Below are positions 51,292 through 62,853 of a stretch of 64,000 nt of DNA, piece by piece. The position numbers were made by a program, and so were the translations under genes. Position 1 is the stretch's first letter; every line of letters starts with the position of its first letter. The stretch comes from Whitmania pigra. Lineage: Eukaryota > Annelida > Clitellata > Hirudinida > Haemopidae. The stretch covers positions 1 through 64,000 of the forward strand of contig JAJTWR010000395.1 in assembly GCA_021613335.1 (NCBI GenBank), written 5' to 3'. A model generated the notes under the pieces. That model was given only the letters and a program-made list of their open reading frames with translations, did not search any database and was not told the origin of the DNA.

Positions 51292-53046
51292 ATGGGATTT
51301 AAAACGAAAGAAGTAAAGCTGTGCATGCTTGGGGTAAGCATCTAACATAACAAATTACACTTATTTTTCACAGCTTTCTTTGACCTAAAACCATACCAAA
51401 ATCGTCATATGATAGATGTCTATTTATCATAATAATCGTTTGCATCAACAATCTTAAAAGACTCGAAAATGTTTTGTAGAAAATAGCGCGCACATTGTGT
51501 ATCTGCCAACCAACTGTTTTATTATTACAAAATTAATTGTTAGTAATTTGACAAGTTCAAATAAATTTCCATTGTTTCAGGACATGAGTGTTGGAAAATC
51601 ATGCATTGCCTTTCAGTTTGTCCACGGTTCCTTTAATGGAGTTGCCGAGCCAACCATTGGGCTAGTTGCATGTTTATTAGTTGTTTTGTAAATGTTGTCG
51701 TTATTAATTCTTGTCGGTTCTTTGGCTTTCAGAGCTGCCTTTTGTTCACGTTGCATCCAAGTCAAAAATGTTGTCTGCAAGTTCCAAATTTGGGACACTG
51801 CTGGCATGGAGAAGGTGATTCTAGTGTCAATGTGATTTAATTAATAATTACAAATTAAATAATTAATTACTTCAGCATAATGAATCAAATTGCAATTAAT
51901 TTTTTTCATTTCATCTGATATTGATTGATGTTATGGAGATGGAATATTTAAAATTTTTTTGGACAATTTGCCAGTACAAGTCCTTGATGCCGATGTACTA
52001 CAGAGGTTCTTCAGCAGCCTTAGTGGTCTACGACATCACCAAAGAAGTGAGGATTTATATTTCAATGTATAAATTCAGAAACCAGCCCAACCACTTTCAC
52101 TAAAACAGATATGTACAACTCACAACAAAAACATAGATAATTTAAAAAATTGATAAAAATTCAAATGCATCACAAAGTGCATGACTTGATGAGATGCTGA
52201 TGATGTTGATGTGGTTAAAACCTCTTAATTTCCTCAGACCTCCTTTGATTCCATGAAGACCTGGATTTGCGAGTTGAAGGCACATGCAGACCCTGACATT
52301 TTCATCTGCATCGTCGGGAACAAGTGCGACCTTGAGAATCATCGGGAGGTCAGGAAGGAAGGTCGGTAGTTTGTTATTTTTAATCATTTTGGGTTTTTAC
52401 TGTACAATTTATTGTTTATTATGTTATGTTTACTGTAGGTTTTTATTTCTATTTTTGTTGATGAACATGACATTTTAACTATGGCTACAGGTCAATTAAA
52501 TTTTTTAACCATTGTGCGATTAGTCGCAGATTAATTATTTTAATCTTAGTTAAAGCATTTTTAATCGCTTTATCCTATTATAAGCCAGATCATAATTTCA
52601 TAGTAATAAAAATTGTAATATTTTATTAGATGGTTATAATAGTAGAATGATCAAATTGCACATCACTAATAAAAATGTATTTAGACCAATTGTTTACTTT
52701 CAGATGCCGTGAAGTTTGCTTCAACCAATGATCTCCTCTACTTTGAAACAAGTGCTCTGACTGGCTACAACATCAATGAGGTCTTCCAAGAGATTGGTCA
52801 GACTTTAAACTCATTAGTTAATATTATTACAACCATGTTGTTGTGTTATCATCATGCAAGAGATGATCATTCTCGTTAGCATATTCATGAACGTTTGTCT
52901 TTGCAGCCAATAGGCTGAGCATCCTCCAGAGGTGGGAGGAGACTGCCGAGTACTCTCTCCAATCCTGCAAGATGTCGGAAATCTACGACACGAAGAAGAT
53001 AAAAAAATCCGACAAAGGCAGGAGAAGATTTTGCAACCTCGCTTGA
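51292..53046 (+). CDS. Divergent Rab small GTPase of the Rab5/17/22/31 group
   Basis: Seven exons: 51292-51333, 51581-51660, 51733-51814, 51975-52046, 52238-52361, 52704-52796, 52907-53046 (633 nt, 210 aa). GTPase boxes: G1 GDMSVGKS (14-21), switch I Thr39 (EPTIGAAF), G3 WDTAGMEK (61-68), G4 NKCD (120-123), G5 ETSA (148-151), and the Rab-type MPMYYRGSSAALVVYDITKE. Two oddities stand out. The catalytic Gln of the usual DTAGQE is Met66. The C-terminus is RRRFCNLA, a single-Cys CaaX-like end rather than the usual double Cys. The intron after exon 2 must use a GC donor (ATTGG|GCTAGT) to keep PTIG-AAF in frame. Best guess is an endosomal Rab, but the subfamily is not certain. Confidence 0.9.
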
Positions 53047-54200
53047 AGGATCGGGTGACGAAGGTGATTACGTCGAAGAAAGCGAAAGTGACAGTAGCAG
53101 TGGTTACGATGATGATGACGTATTTAACGTCCGAGAGTTGTTTTGGAAGTCATTATTTTGCCAACATTATGTTTTCTGTGTTTGCTATGAAAGTATTTTT
53201 CCTGATTCGCGTCGTCATTTGTTTTAGTTCTTCTCGTGCCTTGGAGAGAACTGCTTCTACTAGACTTCTGTGATATACTCCTGCATGGCGATGATGATGA
53301 TGATTTTGTATGTTGTTAAAACAATTGACTATCTTTAAAATTCATCATCATAAGTAATGAATATGATAAGGCTCTGCAACTTTGCAAAAAAATTGCCATC
53401 ACTGCATCATCAACATTATGTCCTGACTACAACCTTAATGTTTGTATTTGCTGTAACCATTGTTAATTAGTCATTGTGAAACACTATAAGCATGCAACAA
53501 GAAATGCTTGTGACGAATAACATTGCCATCGATGAAAGAATTCATGTTGTTCTCAAATGTATTCCATTTCAGGTGGTTTTCGGTTTTTGTCCCCTTGCTC
53601 CTTCTTCCACAATTTTGTGTCTGACGATGTACGTGTCGAGCGGTCGATCAGCATGACCGATAGATGACTTTTTGTCTCACTTCTTCACTTTCATGAGAAT
53701 TTTGACGGTGTTTTATTGAGCTATCTTTTCATAAATACGTAATGATACGACGACGATGATGATGAGGACAACTGCCAGAATTACTCAACTCAGCTAGTTA
53801 ATTTTTTCCACTGCAAAGTTTTCACCCGTTTTGAGAATCGTTTGGAGAAGGCTCAACAGCCAAGGACCTTGTTTTCATTGTGTTATTTATTGCTGCTATG
53901 TAATATTCTATTGGTATGTTTGTTTTATAAAGTTAATTTACTTCAAATTAACAAGTTACTCAACTATATTAGAATTGTAATATAGTATTATGTATTATGT
54001 TGGATAATGCAGTCTATTTATCTATTTGCTCTTCCACTTTTTGTGATTTTTGACATCTTGTGTCTGTCTTTTCATGGTAGTTGTTGCTATTCTTTGCATA
54101 AGAGCAGTTCATTCATCCAAGAATGGAGTCATATTCTATGTTAAATATCTACGTCGAGTAATAAACCAAAACTGTTTGTTTTAATTAAACTTTTTGCTTG
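53047..54200 (+). other. Probable long 3' UTR and flank of the Rab gene
   Basis: No coding exons seen. An AATAAA lies at 54160-54165 on +. Whether the transcript extends that far is unknown. Confidence 0.35.
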
Positions 54201-55139
54201 CACTGATTGGCTGGTAGGTGGGATTACATTCCTGTAGTTTTTCCAGGCATTTTGTGGAACTGTATTGTCTTCATCATTTACAAGGTAAATTTTGTTGCTA
54301 ATTTAATTTTGAACTACGCTTGTGTCACGAATTAATCGTTAAACGTGGCAGCTTAATCATTCAAAACGGCACCTCCTAAAACCTTGCCTCGATTGGCTAT
54401 TCCTAAATTTCGTCACTTGGCTAGACATTAGCTAGACAATCTGAACGAAAAAGTGCACTAACTCATCGAGTGAAATGATTGAAAAAATTATTATAAATAA
54501 TTATTTATTAATAATTAATTTAATTATTATTAACTTTGGCATTAATGTAGTAGCAGTGGTAGCAATTTGGAGTTTCAAATGTTTGAAGTTCGTTAGGATA
54601 TGGTGCAACAGCAGGTGAAGACACTCGTTTTCAAACTACTGCGGCTTTCCTGAAAATAAATCCAATGTTGCTCCAGATTTTCAGCGGGTCATCATCGTCA
54701 CCATCACCGCCAATCATCGCGTCATCGTTATTATCGTCACCACATTCCTCATCATGTCCACGAGAGATTATTATCATTATCATAATCATCCAAACCATCG
54801 CGGCAATCCGAAGTCAATCCAGGTAACTAACCGGGCTAATTGGTTCTATATTAGAAGTGGACACTACAAGCACCTGCTCTTTGAACCGGATGGTCGAATC
54901 TCTTGTCGAATTAATGGATTTCTTTTGAGAATCACCGAGTTTCATCATCCTGACTTTCTTGGGGCCAGTCGAAAACTGAATGAACCCATAGCTCGTCGTG
55001 GAAAGATCTTGTGCCTGCGCCATTGACATGTCCAAATTTCAGGCTTCCTAGAAGCTTATGGTAATTAAGTTAATTAATTTCTTGATACAAATTGAACTGA
55101 AAAAAAGTGAATGATCTCGGATATAAGTTGTTATCAATG

Positions 55140-55255
55140 TTTTCTTGCGGTTCGATATCAAGGAAAAGTTTTTCAGTGTGAGTTTAGCATGGAATAGAAT
55201 CCCAATGCGGGAGCACAGGCCTACTTATGCAGCTACGAATCGGACGTTAACAAAC
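55140..55255 (+). mobile_element. tRNA-derived SINE-like element, copy 2 (decayed)
   Basis: It shares with the 24020-24150 copy, in order, GAATCCCA-TGCGGG, GCAC, CCTA, AGCTA and GGACGTTAA. The A-box part is not clear. Boundaries are approximate. Confidence 0.42.
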
Positions 55256-55763
55256 AAGTAATAATTAATTAATTAATTCAGTAAGAGCGGTTAAAATTGC
55301 GATCAACACTGATTGACTCATACGAGCCAAGTTTAACAAGAAAAGTCCAACATTTACAAGATCAGGCTGATATTTAGTGTTCTTTTCAATCGAAAAAAGC
55401 AGGAACATATTTTTTTTTGGGGGGGGGGGGGTGCAAACCCTCACACAGCATGAAGAGATGAACTTTTTGCGGCTGGCGCAGTTTCCTCCATTGCCATCCC
55501 CCCCCAAATGACTTGATTAAATTTCCAGCGCTCTCAAATTATTTTTGCCCGTATTGATTTATTTAACGTTTACAGATAGCACGCGTCACCTTTCCATTGT
55601 TTTTACACCTTTTCAAATAATTCTTCTGAGTGCATCAGGAAGTATCCTTCGAGCTTTGAAATTCATTCCCCATAAGGAGAAGTACGCTAAAATTCTTTCT
55701 AATACTTCCTTTGAAAATTAAACTCGGCAATACTGAAATTCTTGTACTTTGATGAAAGAGCGT

Positions 55764-55769
55764 TTTATT
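55764..55769 (-). terminator. Candidate polyadenylation signal of the small CaaX gene
   Basis: TTTATT on + (AATAAA on -) in GCGTTTTATTTAC, about 60 nt past the stop at 55828. Confidence 0.45.
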
Positions 55770-55827
55770 TACAAATTTTAATTCGGTCAGTACAAAAAAA
55801 TATTGATTTTAAAAATTAAAGTCACCA

Positions 55828-56061
55828 TCACAATATCGTGCAGCAACGAGTATTGTCTCTCGATGACCTTCGCGACCTATGTACGACAGTGACTTCTTCA
55901 TTGAAGCTTATCATGGAATTAGTCGACTTTTGGACTGTGTGCGTTCCTATGAAGCTGGGCGACTTCAAAGCAACTGTCGTGATATTTGAAGGGGTGGGTG
56001 TTTTGTCTTCGCTCAAGGTTTCTGAATCAGTGTCATCCGAAGGTTTACTAGGACGATCCAT
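55828..56061 (-). CDS. Unrecognised 77-aa protein with a C-terminal CaaX box
   Basis: Single open frame, Met at 56061 with an in-frame stop shortly upstream. The protein is hydrophilic and Ser/Thr-rich (start MDRPSKPSDDTDSETLSEDK). The middle reads SMISFNEEVTVVHRSRRSSR and the end is DNTRCCTIL. The last four residues, CTIL, form a CaaX box of the kind favoured by geranylgeranyltransferase I. The preceding Cys and the Arg-rich stretch would add a palmitoylation site and a basic membrane anchor. An AATAAA follows about 60 nt after the stop. I know no family for it. It could also be the last exon of a larger gene. It lies divergently 728 bp from the ABCD start codon. Confidence 0.5.
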   Translation of the reverse strand: MDRPSKPSDDTDSETLSEDKTPTPSNITTVALKSPSFIGTHTVQKSTNSMISFNEEVTVVHRSRRSSRDNTRCCTIL

Positions 56062-56789
56062 TGAATGAGTTGTTGATAATTGTTACACCGGTTGGGTTAG
56101 ATCCGACATTGTCGCTTTCGAAATCAAATTGAAGATCCGAGCTTTGTCAAAACGCATGAACAATCCGCTGTCCTTCAGAGGCCCTACGCCCTTGTTTAGA
56201 AACACGCCATTTACAGACGAACAGCTTGTTTACCACCAAACTAAATTTGAAACTATCACGATTAATTTTCACAAGATTATAAACAAGTGCTTTTTTTATG
56301 AATAAATTTAAAAAATTAAAAAGTTTAAAATTTAAAAATGTTGCCAGGTTTTTCAAAATTTAATTGACAAAATCTGTTACAATTCAAAATAATCGGTCTA
56401 AATTTTCCAAATCCAAAAATCAAAAGAAAATTCATCACCTTTGCAATTGTTTTCGACTTCTGACGAATATCGTACGATGTTCGAAGTGTAAAGGCGTGAG
56501 TTGACTGATTAGATGTCCATATAATTGTCTGTTTAGCAAAAAAATAGCTCTAGCCTCCGCTTTGCTTTCTAAGATGGCGATAACGCCTCTGAATGGTCCC
56601 CTGTTAAGTGTTTTTCTGAATCCTTTTGTTCTTTTGGATTAACTTTGCAGAAAGATAAGACTCTAGTGTCTCAACTAGTGTTTACCCGCACCATTATCTC
56701 GCATTAGCGATTAATAGACATAATAGGCCTTCGAGCAGGAGATGTGTATTTAAGCTCGAAACTCGAGAATAAGTCGTATCGAAGCCATC
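56062..56789. promoter_or_regulatory. Intergenic region between the CaaX candidate and ABCD
   Basis: 728 bp that must contain the ABCD promoter and any promoter of the divergent small gene. No convincing TATA box or further ORF seen. Confidence 0.4.
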
Positions 56790-59700
56790 ATGAGCCTGTC
56801 TAAATTCTACGATTTGGCGTCCAAATTGGAGTTGACGAAAAAAAAAGCGGCGGGCGGTTTTGCTGTGGCCGTTCTGACGGCATACGTTCTGCAGCGATCT
56901 GGAGTCGACGTTAAAAGGCTTCTGCCTAACATTCTCGGATGGAAAAATTCCACTCTAATATCTGGAGAGAGCAGACAGGAGCCAACTCATCAAACTGGAA
57001 AGGAAAGAACCGGAAAAACTAATAGCCAAAATAACAAAGAGAGTTTTTACACACAGTTACGAAAACTCTTGAAGATAATCATACCAGGCATAAAGTCAAA
57101 GGAATTTGCAATCCTTCTGATGCACACAGCAACATTGGTGCTGAGGACTTACTTGTCAATATTTGTGGCAGGACTGGATGGCTATATCGTGCAGGCCATC
57201 GTAAGGAGGGACGTGACAGCTTTTGCGTCTGCCCTTTTCAAGTGGCTTGCCATAGCAGTACCTGCGACGTTTGTCAACAGCCTCATCAGGTTCTTGGAGT
57301 CTAAGGCCGCACTAGCGTTCAGGGGTCGCCTGATCGACCATGCCTATGAACTCTACTTTAAAGATCAGACTTACTACAGGTGGGTTGACATTGATTTGGC
57401 TATCAACTTAAGCCTTGGTGATATGACAGTTGTTTCTTTTTTGAATGCTGACATAAAACACACAAAGACTTTAAAAAATGATAAAACGTTGCAATGCCTG
57501 ATAGAATAATGATTCATTATGAGGTGAATCAAAGCAGAAATTTTTGTTAAAAACGCTGATGACACCGACATCAAATTTTCAAGGGTCAGCAACTTGGATA
57601 GCCGTCTGACCAGTGTGGACCAGAGACTGACGGAAGACATCGAGGCATTTACAAACTCTCTGTCGCATCTCTACTCGCAGCTCACGAAACCAGTTTTCGA
57701 CGTACTAGTCATCTGCTTCACCCTCCACGGTGCTGCCAAGAAAGCTGGGGCCAGCATAGGGTTAGTTGTTGGTGAACATGTCTTTATGTTTAGATGGCTG
57801 TGATGTTCACTATTATTTATATTAATATAAAGTATATTAATTAATTAATTCAGTCATGCTGGTTTAGAACTTATATCAGGAACACAAGATATTATTATGT
57901 TTTATATTAATTAATTAGTATAGAATAAAATAATTACTATTACAACTCATAAAACATGTTCATCATTTCATTCCTGCTATTTTAATCGTGTAATTGTTGT
58001 TCTTGTCAAGCGTGATTGAATCATTTGCATAATTATATTTTCGTCTTTATCATCATCTTCATAAATTACCCTCGAAACTTAATAATTAGCATCATCCCCC
58101 TCTTTGTCACAAACGCAGCTGTCGATATTGTTATTTTAGATTATTATTATTATCGTTATTATCATTATTATTATATTCCATCAACTCCATCACCATCCAT
58201 GCCATTACCAGAATGCCTACCATGATCGGTGTCTCAGTGTTTTACCTGACGGCATTCATCCTGAGGAAAGTTTCCCCGAAGTTCGGAAAACTTGTCGCCA
58301 GGGAAGCCGAAAAGAGAGGCTATCTGAGGTTCATTCACTCGAGGATCATCGCCAATGCAGAGGAAATCGCCTTCTATTCAGGGCACAAGGTGATGATGGC
58401 TAATGTGATAGTGATGATGATGGCTAACGTGATGGTGACGATGACGACAACTAATGTGATGATTAAAGCATGAACATTTTCAAGTACACTTTACAAATTT
58501 CATAATAACATTAAGGCAGTTAAGCTAACGACTACAGTGGTGAACAAGGATATTAGCAGCCTTGCAAATGACGAATGGCAATTAAATTTAAGTTCTTTTC
58601 AATAATCTCTCTCGCCGTCGAAAAATTCTGATTCGACGTCACAAAATATTCCTCTTGATTTCAGTCCGAACTGAAACTCCTACGAGACAGCTACTCCAGC
58701 CTGTCGAGGCAGACGAACGCCATCATCTGCAAGCGGTTGTGGTACGTTCAGTTGGAACAGTTCCTCACGAAGTACATTTGGAGTGCCTCTGGTCTCCTCA
58801 TGATCACCATACCCATTCTCACAGCTCGAGACAGGATCGGAGTCAAGACTGATGGTATTATAAGCACCGGTGGTGCCGATAATAAATATTGCGATGATAA
58901 TGATTACGGTGATGATTCCATGGTTGTGATGATAATCATTGCAGTGGTCTTTCTTTGGCTTAGAGCCATAATTATTATCATAATTATTAAATTATTTTTA
59001 AATTTAGAAGACTTTATTTTAAAGGGAATTTTACAGGAAATTTATTTCACAAGCGACCAATAATAATCGTTTCTCGTTTTGTAATAACTTTTAATATCCC
59101 ATTCATAATTTATCTCACCTGAAGTCCTAAACCGACCTCACGTAGGTAAAGCCTACTCCGACGAGGAGCTTCAAGATGGTGGAGGAAGTGTGAGCAGAAG
59201 AACGCAGATGTTTACAACCTCCAGGTCACTGCTCATCTCGATGGCAGACGCCATGGAAAGGATGATGAGCTCCTACAAGGAGGTACAAATTTGAATATTC
59301 ATGACCTAGGATTTAAATAGCTACTGGTATTTTGTTGTCATCAATTGTTAATTATATTTCATTGAAATTGTTGATGTTCTCATGAGAATTTTTGATTTAC
59401 TGTTTGTCAGTCCATACTTCTGCCCCTCCTTCTTTATTGAACTTGCACTCATTCGTAACCCTAACCCTCTCGTCCAGATAACAGAACTGGCCGGATACAC
59501 CCAAAGAGTGGCTTACATGATCGAGGTATTTCGGGACGTCCAGTCGGGTCATTATGTCAGGGAGTGCATGGCCATCTCGTCGTCCAATCACCCGAGGTCT
59601 CACAGGCATGCCCTGCAACTCAGGAAGGACCCTTCTCTATTGAGCAAAAGAGGTTGGCAAGATCCTATGTTGGAATTCAGACTTATTATTATTTAATGTA

Positions 59701-62271
59701 TATTCATTTTTAATTTTTTTGTGTTTTTGATTAAAAAATCAAAATTTAAAATGACAAAAGGTTCAATGCTGAATGACGTCAGTTTCACTTTTGAAATCTT
59801 GCAAAAAAAAAGTAAAAGCCTCGAGCGATTTCTATTGAATTTTAACAGACGAGATAACGAATTATCGCAAACCATTCGAGTGGTCATTGTCTCTTCTCTA
59901 TTGTCATTTCTTCTCGGAACCACAAACGTCTCGTTGAGTTCGACAAGGTCATTCGTTAGATTAGCCTCGATTTAAAAATTGTTTTTGCTCCATTTTTATT
60001 TAAAAAGTCCTCTCTTACAAAGGGAAAGCACAAGCTCTCCTCTTGAGCTTTGTCCTATGAGAATTTTTTTTAGCTGATTCAAGCTTTTATCAACACGACC
60101 GTTTTAACGGAGGTTTCTGACGTACTGCTGTGCAAATTTTCTGTTGGACTTTGTCCCTGCTTCATTTAGGAGACATCATCGTCTGGTTTGAGGAGTAATT
60201 ATGACCTTGGTCGGCCTGATGATTGCAAGACTATTTTGTCAAGTGAATTGATTGAGACGAATTGGCAGAGAGGTGCTTGCTGAATTGATGGTAATGTAAT
60301 AAGTATAGAATGTTACTGTATTTGCGATGAATAACAATAACGATAAAATTGATAATAATAATATATAATAACACTAATGATTTATTTTGTTTCCATGACT
60401 ATGACCTTGTTTCTCGTAGGTCTCGTGTTGGATACGGACCATGACATTGTTCTGGAGGATTTGCCCATCATAACTCCCAATGGAGATGTTGTTGTTCCAC
60501 AACTTTCATTTAAGGTCAGCTGTTGCATCATCATCAGCACCACCAACCATCAAAATCATCATTAGCATCATCATAATTCTTTTGCAATATTCATCCCGCT
60601 ACTATTTTATCAGTTGGAGCAAGACATGCACCTCCTCATAACCGGTCCTAATGGATGTGGAAAGAGCTCCCTCTTCCGGATCCTCAGTGGGTTATGGCCT
60701 GTTTACGGGGGTAAGATCTACAAGCCACCCCCAAGAACCATGTTCTACATACCTCAGAGGTGGGCAATCGTAGTCAGGATGAATTATTCATTAATGATTA
60801 AAATTATTCATTCATTATTTAAATTATGATGACTGTTGTCTGGCATTTACATGATATAGTGACTACGACAACATTGTACATATTCACATTCATGTCAATC
60901 AATTCGCAAGTCACTGCCTTTAATCATATTCCCTTCTCTGTCACCCATCATTAAACTGTATTATTGCATATACAATTAAAATGTAAACTGAAATAATTAA
61001 GTAATTATCACTACTTATGCAGGCCATACATGACCCTGGGAACCCTGAGAGACCAAATCATTTATCCCGACAACCTGGACGACATGAGGGTCAAAGGTTA
61101 CGAGGACAGTGACCTCGAGGGCATCCTGTCCATCGTCAGCCTGCGACACGTGCTGGAAAGAGAGCAGAGTGAGTTGAACGGATGTGGAAATTGCTCTATA
61201 TCTGTACGACATTCCGCTACGCAATATAACTATTCTTACTTATCGGTGAATGTTACGATGTAAATTATTTATAAATAAATAATACGTTGTAATTCATTTA
61301 CAAGTAACTATTACAACTATCTGTGACCAAATCAGGATGGGATGCAGTCTGCGATTGGAAGGATGTGTTATCGGGTGGAGAGAAGCAGAGAATAGGCATG
61401 GCAAGGATCTTTTATCACAGGTCAGATATGACTTCGTACACTCAAGTTTTTGGATGTTTACGAGAATGTTGCGCATGCGTTCGTGATCTTGAGCTGATGA
61501 GATGACATCTGGATATCCATGTGACAAAATACGATGATATATACTAATAAATTAGTGCTAATTCAGGCCCCAATATGCGCTGTTGGATGAATGCACAAGT
61601 GCCATTTCCATTGACGTTGAAGGCAGCATCTACCAAAACATCAAGGATGCTGGCATCACACTTCTCACCATCGCTCACAGACCCTCCCTATGGTTGGTAT
61701 TTTACGAGGAATGATCTCAGTTTTTCAATGTACTGGGGCATAATCTAAGTAAAAGAGACAAATGGAACAGCTAGAGATTCAACAAATTTGCAAGGATTGG
61801 CCAGACTTTTAACTTGACCAACCTCTTGTGTGGGCAATTTTTAATAGGAGTTATTAATCGAATAAGATCTTGCATCAAATACTTTCATTGCATCTCTGAT
61901 TCAATAAAACACATGAAGCTTTCAAAACTAAGCTTTAAAGTGACAAATTTGACAGGAAATTCCACACCCATTTGCTTCAATTCGACGGCGAGGGAGGCTG
62001 GAAGTTCGAAGAACTCGACAGTAGAGTTAGGCTGACCCTAAACGAAGAGAAACTGAAACTGGAACGGGAATTAGCCGGGGTTCCCCAAATGGAAGGCAGG
62101 TTGGCAGAATTGTGCCAGTTGCTCGGGGAAGACTCAGAGTTCCTGCAGGACAGGGACTCTGGCAATTCTGAAGGGTCGTCAGCCACCAACGGGAGGAATT
62201 CGACGAGTCACGACGAGGACGAAGAAGACGCTCGATCTTGCGGCAGCGACGATGCCGTAGCAGCCCATTAG
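56790..62271 (+). CDS. ABCD1: Peroxisomal ABC half-transporter, ABCD1/ABCD2-like (12 exons)
   Basis: Exons: 56790-57379, 57584-57760, 58212-58389, 58665-58854, 59146-59282, 59478-59652, 60420-60514, 60614-60759, 61023-61168, 61336-61420, 61567-61692, 61956-62271. The sum is 2361 nt, 786 aa (human ABCD1 745). Imports very-long-chain acyl-CoA into peroxisomes as a dimer. The TMD carries the family motif [14 protein letters not shown] (118-131), [47 protein letters not shown] (EAA-like) and [20 protein letters not shown]. The NBD has Walker A GPNGCGKS (525-532), IPQRPYM, signature LSGGE (623-627), Walker B YALLDE (643-648) and His677 in AHRPSLW. The end, [17 protein letters not shown], favours ABCD1/2 over ABCD3. 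The acidic Ser-rich tail is longer than usual. The Met start is preceded by unrelated sequence and fits the family N-terminus. Confidence 0.96.
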
Positions 62272-62723
62272 GGACACAAATGAACTTCGCTGTTTAAATT
62301 GTTATCTTATTATGTGTCGCTTTGTTAGTCTTCTCCTCTTCTCCCGACTGTATAGAGATCATCTTTGATCATCAGATCATCTGCAGCTTTGAAATTTCCA
62401 CATGTTTCCCGGTCTATCTTGAGCCGATCACAGGAATCCATCCAATACAAACCTACGTTCTCACAAATTAGGAAGATTAAACAGATTAGCTAGACATTTG
62501 GTCATCGATTACTCGCGAGAACCATTTTTTGTTTTGCTAGGCTCGGTGTTTTAAGTGTTTGTAAAAAGAAAATGAAAAAATCAATTTGTCAATTGTTGGT
62601 GCAAAACTCTTAACTTCCAGATATTTAATTGTTCACATTATACCTATCCCATACTTGAAAAAATTTGAACCTCAGAACAGAATTAATGTAAAGTATTATC
62701 ATTTGGCTGAAGTAAGCTAATCT

Positions 62724-62729
62724 AATAAA
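62724..62729 (+). terminator. Polyadenylation signal, ABCD gene
   Basis: AATAAA in CTAATAAACTTC, 453 nt after the stop and about 125 bp before the convergent NIFK stop. Confidence 0.5.
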
Positions 62730-62847
62730 CTTCAATAAGCATGGTGAAGTTGATCTTCAAACATCTTGAAGGTTGCCTCTGATTCACTCAAAAGTGCTCA
62801 TTATGGTATTCAGTCAAAACCAGTCAAGAAAATTTTCAAAATGGCAT

Positions 62848-62853
62848 TTTATT
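62848..62853 (-). terminator. Polyadenylation signal immediately after the NIFK stop codon
   Basis: On the minus strand the stop is followed directly by AATAAA (TAA then AATAAA), so the 3' UTR may be very short. Confidence 0.5.

Larger units (their letters stand above)
54201..55827. other. Intergenic region between the Rab gene and the small CaaX gene
   Basis: AT-rich, with a poly-G run near 55420-55432 and the second SINE-like copy near 55140-55255. An open frame at 54754-55026 (+) has no recognisable domain and starts in a CAT-type repeat context. Confidence 0.45.

Noticed and set aside
54754..55026. 90-residue ORF between the Rab and ABCD genes
   Set aside because: No recognised domain, begins beside a CAT-type repeat, no polyadenylation signal or splice partners seen; probably chance.
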